Shown in pieces: positions 11,688-25,323 of a DNA stretch of 64,000 nt. Each line of letters begins with the position of its first letter. Within the stretch, counting starts at the first letter, position 1. Below the pieces are notes generated by a model. It did no database searches, had not been told where the DNA came from, and was given only the letters and a program-made list of their open reading frames with translations. The stretch is from Colletes latitarsis (lineage: Eukaryota > Arthropoda > Insecta > Hymenoptera > Colletidae): contig NC_135141.1 of assembly GCF_051014445.1 (NCBI RefSeq), forward strand, positions 10,726,001 to 10,790,000, written 5' to 3'. A program made the position numbers and the translations under genes.

Positions 11688-12675
11688 GAGGAAAACCCAG
11701 GATCTGGCCAAGAGGTATGCGAAAGATGCGAAAGTATGAGACAGATCAAGGCAAATATCAGACATAAGCCATACCAAACCGGTGCTATCCTCTAAAATAT
11801 AGATCGAAACCAGGTTTAGTTGACTATATCAGGGTTATCCAAACATGAAGAAAACCCAGGATCTGGCCAAGAATTATGAGCAAAATGCGAACGTATGAGC
11901 AAGATGAGGGCGAGTCGCCTATCTGTACGAGACCCAACCGGTGATATCGTTTAAAATATTGATCGTGGCCAGGTTTAATTGACTGTGTCAGTGTGGTACC
12001 ACATTACTACGTGATCCAAACCAGAGGAAAACCCAGGATCTGGCCAAGAGGTATGCGAAAGATGCGATAGTATGAGCCTGATGATGGCAAATCCCAGACA
12101 TAACCCTGACCTCACCGGTGTTATCCTCTAAAATATAAATCGAAACCTGGTTTAGTTGACTGTTTCAGTGTGGTAGCACATTACTGCGTGATCCAAACCA
12201 GAAAACCCCAGGGTCTGGCCAACAGGTATGCGAAAGATGCGACAGTATGAGCCAGATGAGGGCAAATCCCAGACATAACCCAGACCAAACCGGTGTTATC
12301 CTCTAAGATATAGATCGAACCCAGGTTTAGTGGACTGTTTCTGTGTGGTACCACATTACTAAGTGATCCAAACCAGAAAACCCAGGGTCTGGTCAACAGG
12401 TATGCGAAAGATGCGACAGTATGAGCCAGATGAGGGCAAATCCCAGACATAACCCAGACCAAACCGGTGTTATCCTCTAAAATATAGATCGAATCCAGGT
12501 TTAGTGGTCTGTTTCAGTGTAGTGCCACATTTCTACGTGATCCAAACCAGAGGAAAACCCAGGATCTGGCGAACAAGATTGCGATAAATGCGAAAGTATG
12601 AGCAAGATGAGGGCAAATCCCAGACAGAAGCCAGACCTAGCCGGTGTTATCCTCTAAAATATTGATCCAATCCAG
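11400..12675 (+). repeat. 1.28-kb block, copy 2 (pair at 7615-8890)
   Basis: Overlaps the right part of the three-copy block, showing that copies with different endpoints were layered on one another. Its right edge at about 12675 leads into a divergent monomer with CAATGGGGTGCCACG near 12691. Confidence 0.78.
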
Positions 12676-13170
12676 GTTTAATTGACTGTTTCAATGGGGT
12701 GCCACGTTACTACTTGATCCAAACCAGTAAAGCCCGAGGTTCTGGCCAACAAGTATGCGATAAATGCGAAAGTACGAGCCAGATGATTGCAAATCCCAGA
12801 CATAAACCAGACCAAACCGGTGTTATCCTCTATAATATAAATCGAAACCTGGTTTAATTGACTGTTTTAGTGTGGTACCACATTACTACGTGATCCAAAC
12901 TAGAAGAAGCCCAGGATCTGGCCAACAGGTATGCGAATGATGCGAAAGTATGAGCCAGATGAGGGCAAATCCCAGACATAACCCAGACCTAACCGGTGTT
13001 ATCCTCCAAAATATAGATCGAAACCAGGTTTAATTGACAGTTTCAGTGTGGTACCACATTACTACGTGATGCAAACCAGAAATAGCCCAGGATCTGGCCA
13101 GCAGGTATGCGAATGATGCGAAAGTATGAGCCAGATGAGGGCAATTGCCAGACATAACCCAGACCCACCC
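12676..13170 (+). repeat. Short linker segment of mixed monomers
   Basis: About 2.8 monomers. The first, with GGGGTGCCACGTTACTACTT, resembles types at 21.8 and 24.3 kb. The next two, with TAGAAGAAGCCCAGG and TAGCCCAGG, follow 8.94-9.23 kb. It reads as a patch between two larger copied blocks. Confidence 0.6.
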
Positions 13171-14540
13171 GGTGTTATCCTCTAAAATATAGATCGAATC
13201 CAGGTTTTGTGGACACTTTCAGTGTGGTACCACATTTCTACCTGATCCAAACCAGAGGAAAACCCAGGATCTGGCGAACAAGATTGCGATAAGTGCGAAA
13301 GTATGAGCCACATGAGGGCAAATCCCAGACATAACCCAGACCTAATCGGTGTTATCCTCTAAAATATAGATCGAAACCAGGTTTAATTGACAGTTTCAGT
13401 GTGGTATCACATTACTACGTGATCCAAACCGGATAACCCCAGGATCTGGCCAACAGGTATGCGAAAGATGCGAAAGTATGAGCCAGGTGAGGGCAAATCC
13501 CAGACATAACCCAGACCTAACCGGTGTTATCCTCTAAAATATAGATCGTATCCTGGTTGAGCGGACTGTTTCAGTGTGGTACCACATTTCTACGTGATCC
13601 AAACCAGAAGAAAACCCAGGATCTGGCCAACAAGTATGTGATTAATGCGAAAATAAGAACCAGATGATTGCAAATTCCAGACCTAACACAAACCTAACCG
13701 TTGTTATCCTGGAAAATATAGTTCGAATCCAGGTTGGATTGACTGTTTCAGTGTGGTACCACATTACTACGTGATCCAAACCAGAAAACCCCAGGATCTG
13801 GCCATCAGGTATGCGAAAGATGCGAAAGTATGAGCCAGATGATGGCATATCCCAGACATAACCCAGACATTACCGGTGTTATCCTCTAAAATATAGATCG
13901 AATCCAGGTTGAGCGGACTGTTGCAGTGTGGTACGACATTAATACGCGATCCAAATCAGAAGAAAACCCAGGATCTGGCCAAGAAGTATGCGATTAATGC
14001 GAAAGTATGAGCCAGATGATTGTAAATACCAGACGTAACACAAACCTAACCGGCGTTATCATTTAAAATATTGATCGAGGCCAGGTTTAACTGACTGTTT
14101 CAGTGTGGCACGACATTACTACGCGATCCAAACCAGAAGAAAACCCACGATCTGGCCAACAAGTATGCGAAAGGTGCGATAGTATGAGCCAGATGAGGGC
14201 AAATCCCAGACATAACCCAGACCTAACCGGTGTTATCCTATAAAATATAGATCGAAACCAGGTTTAATTGACTGCTTCAGTGTGGTATCACATTACTACG
14301 TGATCCAAACCAGAAGGAAACCCAGGATCTGGCCAACAAGTATGCGAAAAATGCGAAAGTATGAGCCAGATGATTGCAAATGCCAGACCTAACACAAACC
14401 TAACCGTTGTTACCCTCTAAAATATACATCGAAACCAGGTGTAAGTGACTGTTTCAGTGTGGTATCACATTACTACCTGATCCAAACCACAAAAAGCCCA
14501 GGATCTGGCCAACAAGTATGCGAAAGATGCGAAAGTATGA
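13171..14540 (+). repeat. 1.37-kb block, copy 1 (pair at 18587-19956)
   Basis: About eight monomers at constant offset 5416 from the partner (checked at 13205/18621, 13561/18977 and 14441/19857). Differences are scattered substitutions. Beyond about 14540 this copy continues with GTTACCCATTAAAATATAG and the partner with CTCTACAATATAGATC, so the match ends there. Confidence 0.8.
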
Positions 14541-16874
14541 GCCAGACGAGGGAAATCCCAGACATAACCCAGACCTAACCGGTGTTACCCATTAAAATAT
14601 AGATCGAGCCCAGGCTTAATTGACTGTTTCAGTGTGGTACCACATTACTACGTGACCCAAACTAGAAATAGCCCAGGATCTGGCCAACAAATATGCGATA
14701 AATGCGAAACTATGAGCCAGATGAGGGCAAATCCCAGACATAACCAAGACCTCCTAATCGGTGTTATCCTCTAAAATATTGATCCAATCCAAGCTTAATT
14801 GACAGTTTCAGTGTGGTACCAAATTACTACGTGATCCAAACCAGAATACCCCAGGATCTGGCCAACAAGTATGCGATAAATGCGAAAGTATGAACCAGAT
14901 GATTGCAAATACCAGACATAACCCAGACCTAACCTGTGTTATCCTCTAAAATATTGATCCAATCCAGGTTTAATTTACTGTTTCAGTGTGGTACCACATT
15001 ACTACGTGATCCAAACTAGAAAAAGCTCAGGATCTGACCAACAAGTATGCGATAAATACGAAAGTATGAGCCAGATATTTGCAAATACCAGACATAACCC
15101 AGATCTAACCTGTGTTATCCTCTAAAATATTGATCCAATCCAGGTTTAATTGACTGTTTCAGTGTGGTACCACATTACTACGTGATCCAAACCGGTAAAA
15201 CCCTAGGATCTGGCCAACAAGTATGCGATAAATGCGAAAGTATGAGCCAGATGAGGGCAAATCCCAGACATAAACCAGACCTAACCGGTGTTATCCTCTA
15301 AAATATAGATCGAATTCAGGTTTAGTGGAATGTTTCAGTGTGGTACCACGTTTCTACGTGATCAAAACCAGAAAAAACCCAGGATCTGGCTAACAAGTAT
15401 GCGAGAGATGCGATAGTATGAGCCTGAAGAGGGCAAATCCCAGACATAACCCTGACCTAGCTGGTGTTATCCTATAAAATATACATCGAAACCAGGTTTA
15501 ATTGACTGTTTCAGTGTGGTACGACATTACTACGTGATCCAAACTAGAAAAAGCCCAGGATCTGACGAACAAGTATACGCAGAATGCGTAAGTATGAGCC
15601 AGATAATTGCAAATACCAGACATAACCCAGATCTATCCTGTGTTATCTTCTAAAATATTGATCCAATCCAGGTTTAATTGACTGTTTCAGTTTGGCACCA
15701 CATTACTACGTGATCCGAAGCAGAAGGAAACCCAGGATCTGGCAAACAAGTATGCGATACATGAGAAAGTATGAGCCAGATAATTGCAAATACCAGACAT
15801 AACCCAGACCTAACCTGTGTTATCCTCTAAAATATTGATCCAATCCAAGTTTAATTGACTGCCTCAGTGTGGTACCGCATTACTACGTGATCCAAACCAG
15901 AAAACCCCAGGATCTGGCCAACAAGTATGCGATAAATGCGAAAGTATGAGCCAGATGATTGCAAATACCAGACATAACCCAGACCCAACCTGTGTTATCC
16001 TCTAAAATATTGATCCAATCCAGGTTTAATTGACTGTTTCAGTGTGGTACCACATTACTACGTGATCCAAACTAGAAAAAGCTCAGGATCTGACCAACAA
16101 GTATGCGATGAATCCGAAAGTATGAGCCAGATAATTGCAAATACCAGACATAACCCAGATCTATCCTGTGTTATCCTCTAAAATATTGATCCAATCCAGG
16201 TTTAATTGACTGCTTCAGTTTGGCACCACATTACTACGTGATCCGAAGCAGAAGGAAACCCAGGATCTGGCAAACAAGTATGCGATACATGAGAAAGTAT
16301 GAGCCAGATAATTGCAAATACCAGACATAACCCAGACCTAACCGGTGTTATCCTCTAAAATATTGATCCAATCCAAGCTTAATTGACAGTTTCAGTGTGG
16401 TACCAAATTACTACGTGATCCAAACCAGAAAACCCCAGGATCTGGCCAACAAGTATGCGATAAATGCGAAAGTATGAGCCAGATGATTGCAAATACCAGA
16501 CATAACCCAGACCCAACCTGTGTTATCCTCTAAAATATTGATCCAATCCAGGTTTAATTAACTGTTTCAGTTTGGCACCACATTACTACGTGATCCGAAG
16601 CAGAAGGAAACCGAGGATCTGGCAAACAAGTATGCGATATATGAGAAAGTATGAGCCAGACGATTCCAAATACCAGACCTAACACAAACCTAATCGGTGT
16701 TACCCTCTAAAGTGTTGATCGAATGCAGGTGTAATTGACTGCCTCAGTGTGGTACTGCATTACTACATTATCCATACCTGAAGAAACCCACGATCTGGCC
16801 AACAAGTATGCGAAAAATGCGAAAAGTGCGAAAGTATGAGTCAGATGAGGGCAAATCCCAGACATAAACCAGAC
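14541..16874 (+). repeat. Irregular satellite stretch with local 3-monomer duplication
   Basis: About 13 monomers, more divergent from each other than in the flanking domains. A local 528-bp (three-monomer) offset links the TTTGGCACCACATT monomers at 15691 and 16219. A 4-bp insertion, giving GACCTCCTAATCGG, marks the monomer near 14751. None of these monomers is the 158-bp type. No gene, RNA or foreign insertion is visible. Confidence 0.8.
16808..16834 (+). repeat. 9-bp micro-repeat expanded to three units
   Basis: ATGCGAAAA, ATGCGAAAA and GTGCGAAAG follow one another directly, whereas other monomers have two units. This lengthens the monomer by 9 bp. It looks like replication slippage in the internal direct repeat, and I saw it only here. 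Confidence 0.75.
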
Positions 16875-18586
16875 CTAACCGGGGTTATCCTCTAAAATAT
16901 ACATCGAATCCAGGTTTAATTGACTGTTTCAGTGTGGTAGCACATTACTGCCTGATCCAAACCAGAAGTAGCCCAGGATCCGGCCAGCAGGTATGCGAAA
17001 GATGCGAAAGTATGAGCCAGATGAGGGCAAATGCCAGACATAACCCAGACCCAACCGGTGTTATCCTCTAAAATATACATCGAAGCCAGGTATAATTGAC
17101 TGTTTCAGGGTTATCCAAACCTGAAGAAAACACAGGATCTGGCCAAGAATTATGAGAAAAATGCGAAGGTATGAGCAAGATGAGGGCGAGTCGCCTATCT
17201 AAACGAGACCCAACCGGAGTTATCCTTTAAAATATTGATCGTGGCCTGGTTTAATTGGCTGTGTCAGTGTAGTACCACATTTCTACGTGATACAAACCAG
17301 ATATAAGCCAGGATCTGGCCAGCAGGTATGCGAAAGATGCGAAAGTATGAGCCAGATGAGGGCATGTCGCAGACGTAACACAGACCTAACCGGTGTTATC
17401 CTCTAAAATAAACATCGAAACCAGGTTTAGTTGACTGTTGCAGTGTGATCTCACATTAGTACGTGATCCAATCCAGTAAAAGCCCAGGATCTGGTCAACA
17501 GGTATGCGAAAGATGCGAAAGTATGAGACGGATCAAGGCAAATCTCAGACATAAGCCATACCAAACCGGTGCTATCCTCTAAAATATAGATCGAAACCAG
17601 GTTTAGTTGACTATATCAGGGTTATCCAAACCTGAAGAAAACCCAGTATCTGGCCAAGAATTATGAGAAAAATGCGAACGTATGAGCAAGATGAGGGCGA
17701 GTCGCCTATCTGTACGAGACCCAACCGGTGTTATCCTTTAAAATATTGATCGTGGCCAGGTTTAATTGACTGTGTCAGTGTGGTAGCACATTACTGCGTG
17801 ATCCAAACCAGAAAACCCCAGGGTCTGGCCAACACGTGTGCGATAAATGCGAAAGTATGAGCAAGATGAGGGCAAATCCCAGACAGAAGCCAGACCTAGC
17901 CGGTGTTATCCTCTAAAATATTGATCCAATCCAAGTTTAATTGACTGCTTCAGTGTGGTACCACATTACTACGTGATCCAAACTAGAAGAAGCCCAGGAT
18001 CTGGCCAACAGGTATGCGAATGATGCGAAAGTATGAGCCAGATGAGGGCAATTGCCAGACATAACCCAGACCCACCCGGTGTTATCCTCTAAAATATACA
18101 TCGAATCCAGGTATAATTGACTGTTTCAGGGTTATCCAAACCAGAAAAAGCCCAGGATCTGGCCAACAGGTATGCGAAAGATGCGATAGTCTGAGCCAGA
18201 TGATGGCAAATCCCAGACATAACCCAGACCTAACCGGTGTTATCCTCTAAAATATAACTCGAAACCAGGTTTAATTGACTGTTTCAGTGTGGCACCACGT
18301 TACTGCGTGATCCCAACCAGAAATAGCCCAGGATCTGGCCAACAAGTATGCGAAAGGTGCGAATGTATGAGCCAGATGAGGGCAAATCCCAGACATAACC
18401 CAGACCTGACCGGTGTTATCCTCTAGAATATAGATCGAAACCAGGTTTAACTGACTATGTCAGTGTGGTACCACATTACTAAGTGGTCCAAACCAGAAAA
18501 CCCCAGGATCTGGCCAACAGGTATGCGAAAGATGCGACAGCTTGAGCCAGATGAGGGCAAATCCCAGACATAATCGAGACCTAACC
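16875..18586 (+). repeat. Partial copy of higher-order repeat A plus 6.7-7.4 kb block
   Basis: Bases 16875-18020 follow 5227-6372 (offset about 11648-11649). The sequence then jumps at about 18030 to follow 6732-7424 (offset 11298). It is flanked by unrelated monomer types on the left, so it is an island of the first domain separated from the rest by the irregular stretch at 14.5-16.9 kb. Confidence 0.78.
17106..18137 (+). repeat. Palindrome-less monomers, 510-bp period (set 4)
   Basis: CAGGGTTATCC at 17106, 17617 and 18127; spacings are 511 and 510 bp. The third lies across the block junction at about 18030, as in set 3. Confidence 0.84.
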
Positions 18587-19956
18587 GGTGTTATCCTCCA
18601 AAATATAGATCGAATCCAGGTTTTGTGGACACTTTCAGTGTGGTACCACATTTCTACCTGATCCAAACCAGAGGAAAACCCAGGATCTGGCGAACAAGAT
18701 TGCGATAAGTGCGAAAGTATGAGCCACATGAGGGCAAATCCCAGACATAACCCAGACCTAACCGGTGTTATCCTCTAAAATATAGATCGAAACCAGGTTT
18801 AATTGACAGTTTCAGTGTGGTATCACATTACTACGTGATCCAAACCAGATAACCCCAGGATCTGGCCAACAGGTATGCGAAAGATGCGAAAGTATGAGCC
18901 AGGTGAGGGCAAATCCCAGACATAACACAGACCTAACCGGTGTTATCCTCTAAAATATAGATCGTATCCAGGTTGAGCGGACTGTTTCAGTGTGGTACCA
19001 CATTTCTACGTGATCCAAACCAGAAGAAAACCCAGGATCCGGCCAACAAGTATGTGATTAATGCGAAAATAAGAGCCAGATGATTGCAAATTCCAGACCT
19101 AACACAAACCTAACCGTTGTTATCCTGGAAAATATCGTTCGAATCCAGGTTGGATTGACTGTTTCAGTGTGGTACCACATTACTACGTGATCCAAACCAG
19201 AAAACCCCAGGATCTGGCCATCAGGTATGCGAAAGATGCGAAAGTATGAGCCAGATGATGGCATATCCCAGACATAACCCAGACCTAACCGGTGTTATCC
19301 TCTAAAATATAGATCGAATCCAGGTTGAGCGGACTGTTGCAGTGTGGTACGACATTACTACGCGATCCAAATCAGAAGAAAACCCAGGATCTGGCCAAGA
19401 AGTATGCAATTAATGCGAAAGTATGAGCCAGATGATTGTAAATACCAGACCTTACACAAACCTAACCGGCGTTAGCATTTAGAATATTGATCGAGGCCAG
19501 GTTTAACTGACTGTTTCAGTGTGGCACGACATTACTACGCGATCCAAACCAGAAGAAAACCCACGATCTGGCCAACAAGTATGCGAAAGATGCGATAGTA
19601 TGAGCCAGATGAGGGCAAATCCCAGACATAACCCAGACCTAACCGGTGTTATCCTATAAAATATAGATCGAAACCAGGTTTAATTGACTGCTTCAGCGTG
19701 GTACCACATTACTACGTGATCCAAACCAGAAGGAAACCCAGGATCTTGCCAACAAGTATGCGAAAAATGCGAAAGTATGAGCCAGATGATTGCAAATTCC
19801 AGACCTAACACAAACCTAACCGTTGTTATCCTCTAAAATATACATCGAAACCAGGTGTAAGTGACTGTTTCAGTGTGGTATCACATTACTACCTGATCCA
19901 AACCACAAAAAGCCCAGGATCTGGCCAACAAGTATGCGAAAGATGCGAAAGTATGA
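18587..19956 (+). repeat. 1.37-kb block, copy 2 (pair at 13171-14540)
   Basis: Same monomer order as the partner at offset 5416. Markers include TTTTGTGGACAC at 18621, GCGGACTG at 18977 and GTAAGTGACTG at 19857. This is the right-hand limit of the first higher-order domain. Confidence 0.8.
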
Positions 19957-22900
19957 GCCAGATGAGAGCAAATCCCAGACATAACCCAGACCTAACCGGT
20001 GTTATCCTCTACAATATAGATCTAATCCAGGTTTAATTGACTGTTTCAGTGTGGTACCACATTACTACGTCATCCAAACCAGAAGAAACCCCAGGATCTT
20101 GCCATGATGTGTGGGAATAATGCGAAAATAAGAGCCAGATGATTGCAAATACCAGACCTAACACAAACCTAACCGTTGTTATCCTGTAAAATATCGTTCG
20201 AATCCAGGTTGAATTGACTGCTTCAGTGTGGTACCACATTACTACGTGATCCAAACCAGAAGGAAACCCAGGATCTGGCCAACAAGTATGCGAAAGATGC
20301 GAAAGTATGAGCCAGATGATTGCAAATGCCAGACCTAACACAAACCTAACCGTTGTTATCCTCTAAAATATACATCGAAACCAGGTGTAAGTGACTGTTT
20401 CAGTGTGGTATCACATTACTACCTGATCCAAACCACAAGAAAACCCAGGATATGGCCAAGAAGTATGAGAAAATTGCGAAGGTATGAGCCAGATGTGGGC
20501 AAATCCCAGACATAAACGAGAACCAACATTTGTTTTCCTCTAAAATATTGGTCCAATCCAGGTTTAATTGACTGTTTCAGTGTGGTACCACGTTACTACT
20601 TGATCCAAACCAGTAAAACCCTAGGATCTGGCCAACAAGTATGCGATAAATGCGAAAGTACAAGCCAGATGATTGCAAATACCAGACATAACCCAGACCT
20701 AACCTGTGTTATCCTCTAAAATATTGATCCAATCCAGGTATAATTAATTGTTTCAGTGTGGTACCACATTACTACGTGACCCAAACTAGAAATAGCCCAG
20801 GATCTGACCAACAAATATGCGATAAATGCGAAATTATGAGCCAGATGAGGGCAAATCCCAGACATAACCAAGACCTCCTAATCGGTGTTATCCTCCAAAG
20901 TATTGATCGAATGCAGGTTTAATTGACTGCCTCAGTGTGGTACCGCATTACTACGTTATCCATACCTGAAGAAACCCACGATCTGGCCAACAAGTATGCG
21001 AAAAATGCGAAAGTATGAGCCAGATGATTGCAAATGCCAGACATAAGCCAGACCTAACCGGTGTTATCCTCTAAAATATTGATCCAATCCAAGCTTAATT
21101 GACAGTTTCAGTGTGGTACCAAATTACTACGTGATCCAAACCAGAATACCCCAGGATCTGGCCAACAAGTATGCGATAAATGCGAAAGTATGAACCAGAT
21201 GATTGCAAATACCAGACATAACCCAGACCTAACCTGTGTTATCCTCTAAAATATTGATCCAATCCAGGTTTAATTTACTGTTTCAGTGTGGTACCACATT
21301 TACTACGTGTTCCAAACTAGAAAAAGCCCAGGATCTGGCCAACAAGTATGCGAAAAATGCGAAATTGTGAGCCAGATAAGGGCAAATCCCAGACATAACC
21401 AAGACCTAACCGGCGTTACCCTCTAGAATATAGATCGAAACCAGGTTTAATTGACTGTTTCAGTGTGGTACCACATTACTACGTGATCCAAACCAGAAAA
21501 CCCCACGATCTGGCTAACAAGTATGCGAAAGATGCGATAGTATGAGCCTGAAGAGGGCAAATCCCAGACATAACCCTGACATTACCGGTGTTATCCTCTA
21601 AAATATACATCGAAACCAGGTTTAATTGACTGTTACAGTGTGGTAGCAAATTACTACGTGATCCAAACCAGAAAACCCCAGGATCTGGCCAACAAGAATG
21701 CGATAAATGCGAAAGTATGAACCAGTTGATTGCAAATAACTGACATAACCCAGACCTAACCTGTGTTATCCTCTAAAATATTGATCCAATCCAGGTTTAA
21801 TTGACTGTTTCAGTGGGGTACCACGTTACTACTTGATAAAAATCAGTAAAACCCGAGGATATGGCCAACTATTATGCGATAAATGCGAAAGTACGAGCCA
21901 GATGATTGCAAATACCAGACATAACCCAGACCTAACCTGTGTTATCCTCTAAAATATTGATCCAATCCAGGTTTAATTGATTGTTTCAGTGTGGTACCAC
22001 ATTACTACGTGACCCCAACAAGAAAAAGCCCTTGATCTGACCCACAAATATGCGATAAATGCGAAATTATGAGCCAGATGAGGGCAAATCCCAGACATAA
22101 CCAAGACCTCCTAACCGGTGTTATACTCCAAAGTATTGATCGAATGCAGGTTTAATTGACTGCCTCAGTGTGGTACCGCATTACTACGTTATCCATACCT
22201 GAAGAAACCCACGATCTGGCCAACAAGTATGCGAATAATGCGAAAGTATGAGCCACATGATTGCAAATGCCAGACATAACCCAGACCTAACCGGTGTTAT
22301 CCTCTAGAATATTGATCCAATCCAAGCTTAATTGACAGTTTCTGTGTGGTACCAAATTACTACGTGATCCAAACCAGAAAACCCCACGATCTGGCCAACA
22401 AGTATGCGATAAATGCGAAAGAATGAGCCAGATGATTGCGAATACCAGACATAACCCAGACCTAACCTGTGCTATCCTCTAAAATATTGATCCAATCCAG
22501 GTTTAATTGACTATTTTAGTGTGGTACCACATTACTACGTTATCCGAACCAGAAGAAAACCTAGGATCTGGCAAACAAGTATGCGATATATGAGAAAGTA
22601 TGAGCCAGACGATTCCAAATACCAGACCTAACACAAACCTAATCGGTGTTACCCTCTAAAGTGTTGATCGAATGCAGGTGTAATTGACTGCCTCAGTGTG
22701 GTACTGCATTACTACGTTATCCATACCTGAAGAAACCCACGATCTGGCCAACAAGTATGCGAAAAATGCGAAAGTATGAGTCAGATGAGAGCAAATCCCA
22801 GACATAAACCAGACCTAACCGGTGTTATCCTCTAAAATATTGATCCAATCCAAGTTTAATTGACTGTTTCAGTGTGGTACCACATTACTACGTGATCCAA

Positions 22901-24479
22901 ACCGGTAAAACCCTAGCATCTGGCCAACAAGTATGCGATAAATGCGAAAGCATGAGCCAGATGATTGCAAATGCCAGACATAACCCAGACCCAACCTGTG
23001 TTACCCTCTAAAATATTGATCCAATCCAGGTTTAATTAACTGTTTCAGTTTGGCACCACATTACTACGTGATCCGAAGCAGAAGGAAACCCAGGATCTGG
23101 CAAACAAGTATGCGATATATGAGAAAGTATGAGCCAGACGATTCCAAATACCAGACCTAACACAAACCTAATCGGTGTTACCCTCTAGAGTGTTGATCGA
23201 ATGCAGGTGTAATTGACTGCCTCAGTATGGTACTGCATTACTACGTTATCCATACCTGAAGAAACCCACGATCTGGCCAACAAGTATGCGAAAGATGCGA
23301 TAGTATGAGCCAGATGAGGGCAAATCCCAGACATAACCCTGACATAACCGGTGTTATCCTCTTAAATATAGATCGAATCCAGGTTTAGTGGAATGTTTCA
23401 GTGTGGTACCACGTTTTTACGTGATCAAAACCAGAAAAAACCCAGGATCTGGCTAAGAAGTATGCGAAAAATGCGATAGTATGAGCCTGATGAGGGTAAA
23501 TCCCAGACATTACCCTGACCTAACCGGTGGTATCCTCTAAAATATACATCGAAACTAGGTTTAATTGACTGTTTCAGTGTGGTACGACATTATTACGTGA
23601 TCCAAACCGGTAAGACCCTAGGATCTGGCCAACAAGTATGCGATGAATGTGAAAGTATGAGCCAGATGATTGCAAATACCAGGCATAACCCAGAACTAAC
23701 CTGTGTTATCCTCTAAAATATTGATCCAATCGAGGTTAAATTGACTCTTTCAGTGTGGTACCACATTACTACGTGATCCAAGCGAGAAAGAGCCCAGGAT
23801 CTGGCCAACAAGTATGCGAAGAATGCGAAATTATGAGCCAGATGAGGGCAAATCCCAGACATAACCATGACCTAACCGGTGTTATCATCTAGAATTTAGA
23901 TCGAAACCAGGTTTAATTGACTGTTTCAGTGTGGTACCACATTACTACGTGATCCAAACCAGAAAACCCCACGATCTGGCTAACAAGTATGCGAAAGATG
24001 CGTTAGTATGAGCCTGAAGAGGGCAAATCCCAGACATAACCCTGACATTACCGGTGTTATCCTCTAAAATATACATCGAAACCAGGTTTAATTAACTGTT
24101 ACAGTGTGGTACCAAATTACTACGTGATCCAAACGAGAAAACCCCAGGATCTGGCCAACAAGAATGCGATAAATGCGAAAGTATGAGCCAGATGATTGCA
24201 AATAACAGACATAACCCTGACCTAACCTGTGTTCTCCTCTAAAATATTGATCCAATCCAGGTTTAATTGACTGTTTCAGTGGGGTACCACGTTACTACTT
24301 GATCCAAACCAGTAAAACCCGAGGATATGGCCAACTAGTATGCGATAAATGCGAAAGTACGAGCCAGATGATTGCAAATACCAGACATAACCCAGACCTA
24401 ACCTGTGTTATCCTCTAAAATATTGATCCAATCCAGGTTTAATTGATTGTTTCAGTGTGGTACCACATTACTACGTGAT
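19957..24479 (+). repeat. Irregular satellite stretch with ~1.24-kb local duplications
   Basis: About 26 monomers without a long clean block copy. A CTCCAAAG marker at 20893 recurs at 22136 (1243 bp, seven monomers) in monomers carrying the GACCTCCTAA insertion, and again near 31374. Segments at 21.4-22.0 kb and 23.9-24.5 kb correspond at offset 2466 (checked at 21511/23977). Monomers at 16.56-16.83 kb with TTTGGCACC recur at 23.04-23.31 kb. Nothing but satellite is visible. Confidence 0.8.
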
Positions 24480-25323
24480 ACAAACCGGTAAACCCCAGGA
24501 TCTGGCCAACAAGTATGCGAAAGATGCGATAGTATGAGCCAGATCAGGGCAAATCCCAGACATAACCCTGACATAACCGGTGTTATCCTCTAAAATATAG
24601 ATCGAAACCAGGTTTAATTGACTGTTTCAGTCTGGTACCACGGTACTACTTGATCCAAACCAGTAACACCCTAGGATCTGGCCAAAAAGTATGCGATAAA
24701 TGCGAAAGTATGAGACAGATGAGGGCAAATCCCAGACATAACCCTGACCTAACCGGTGGTATCCTCTAAAATATACATCGAAACTAGGTGTAATTGACAG
24801 TTTCAGTGTGGTACGACATTACTACGTGATCCAAACTAGAAAAAGCCCAGGATCTGACAAACAAGTATGCGATAATACCGAAATTATGGGCCAGATGAGG
24901 GCAAATTCCAGACCTAACCGGTGTTATCATGTAGAATATCGACCGAAACCAGGTTTAATTGACTGTTTCAGTGTAGTACCACATTACTACGTGATCCAAA
25001 CCAGTAAAACCCTAGGATCTGGCCAACAAGTATGCGATAATTGTGAAAGTATGAGCCAGACGATTGCAAATACCAGGCATAACCCAGAACTAACCTTTGT
25101 TATCCTCTAAAATATTGATCCAATCCAAGTTTAATTGACAGTTTCAGTGTGGTGCCAAATTACTACGTGATCCAAACCAGAAAACCCCAGGATCTGGCCA
25201 ACAAGTATGCGATAAATGCGAAAGTATGAGCCAGATGATTGCAAATACCAGACATAACCCAGACCTAACCTGTGTTATCCTGTAAAATATTGATCCAATC
25301 CAGGTTAAATTGACTGTTTCAGT

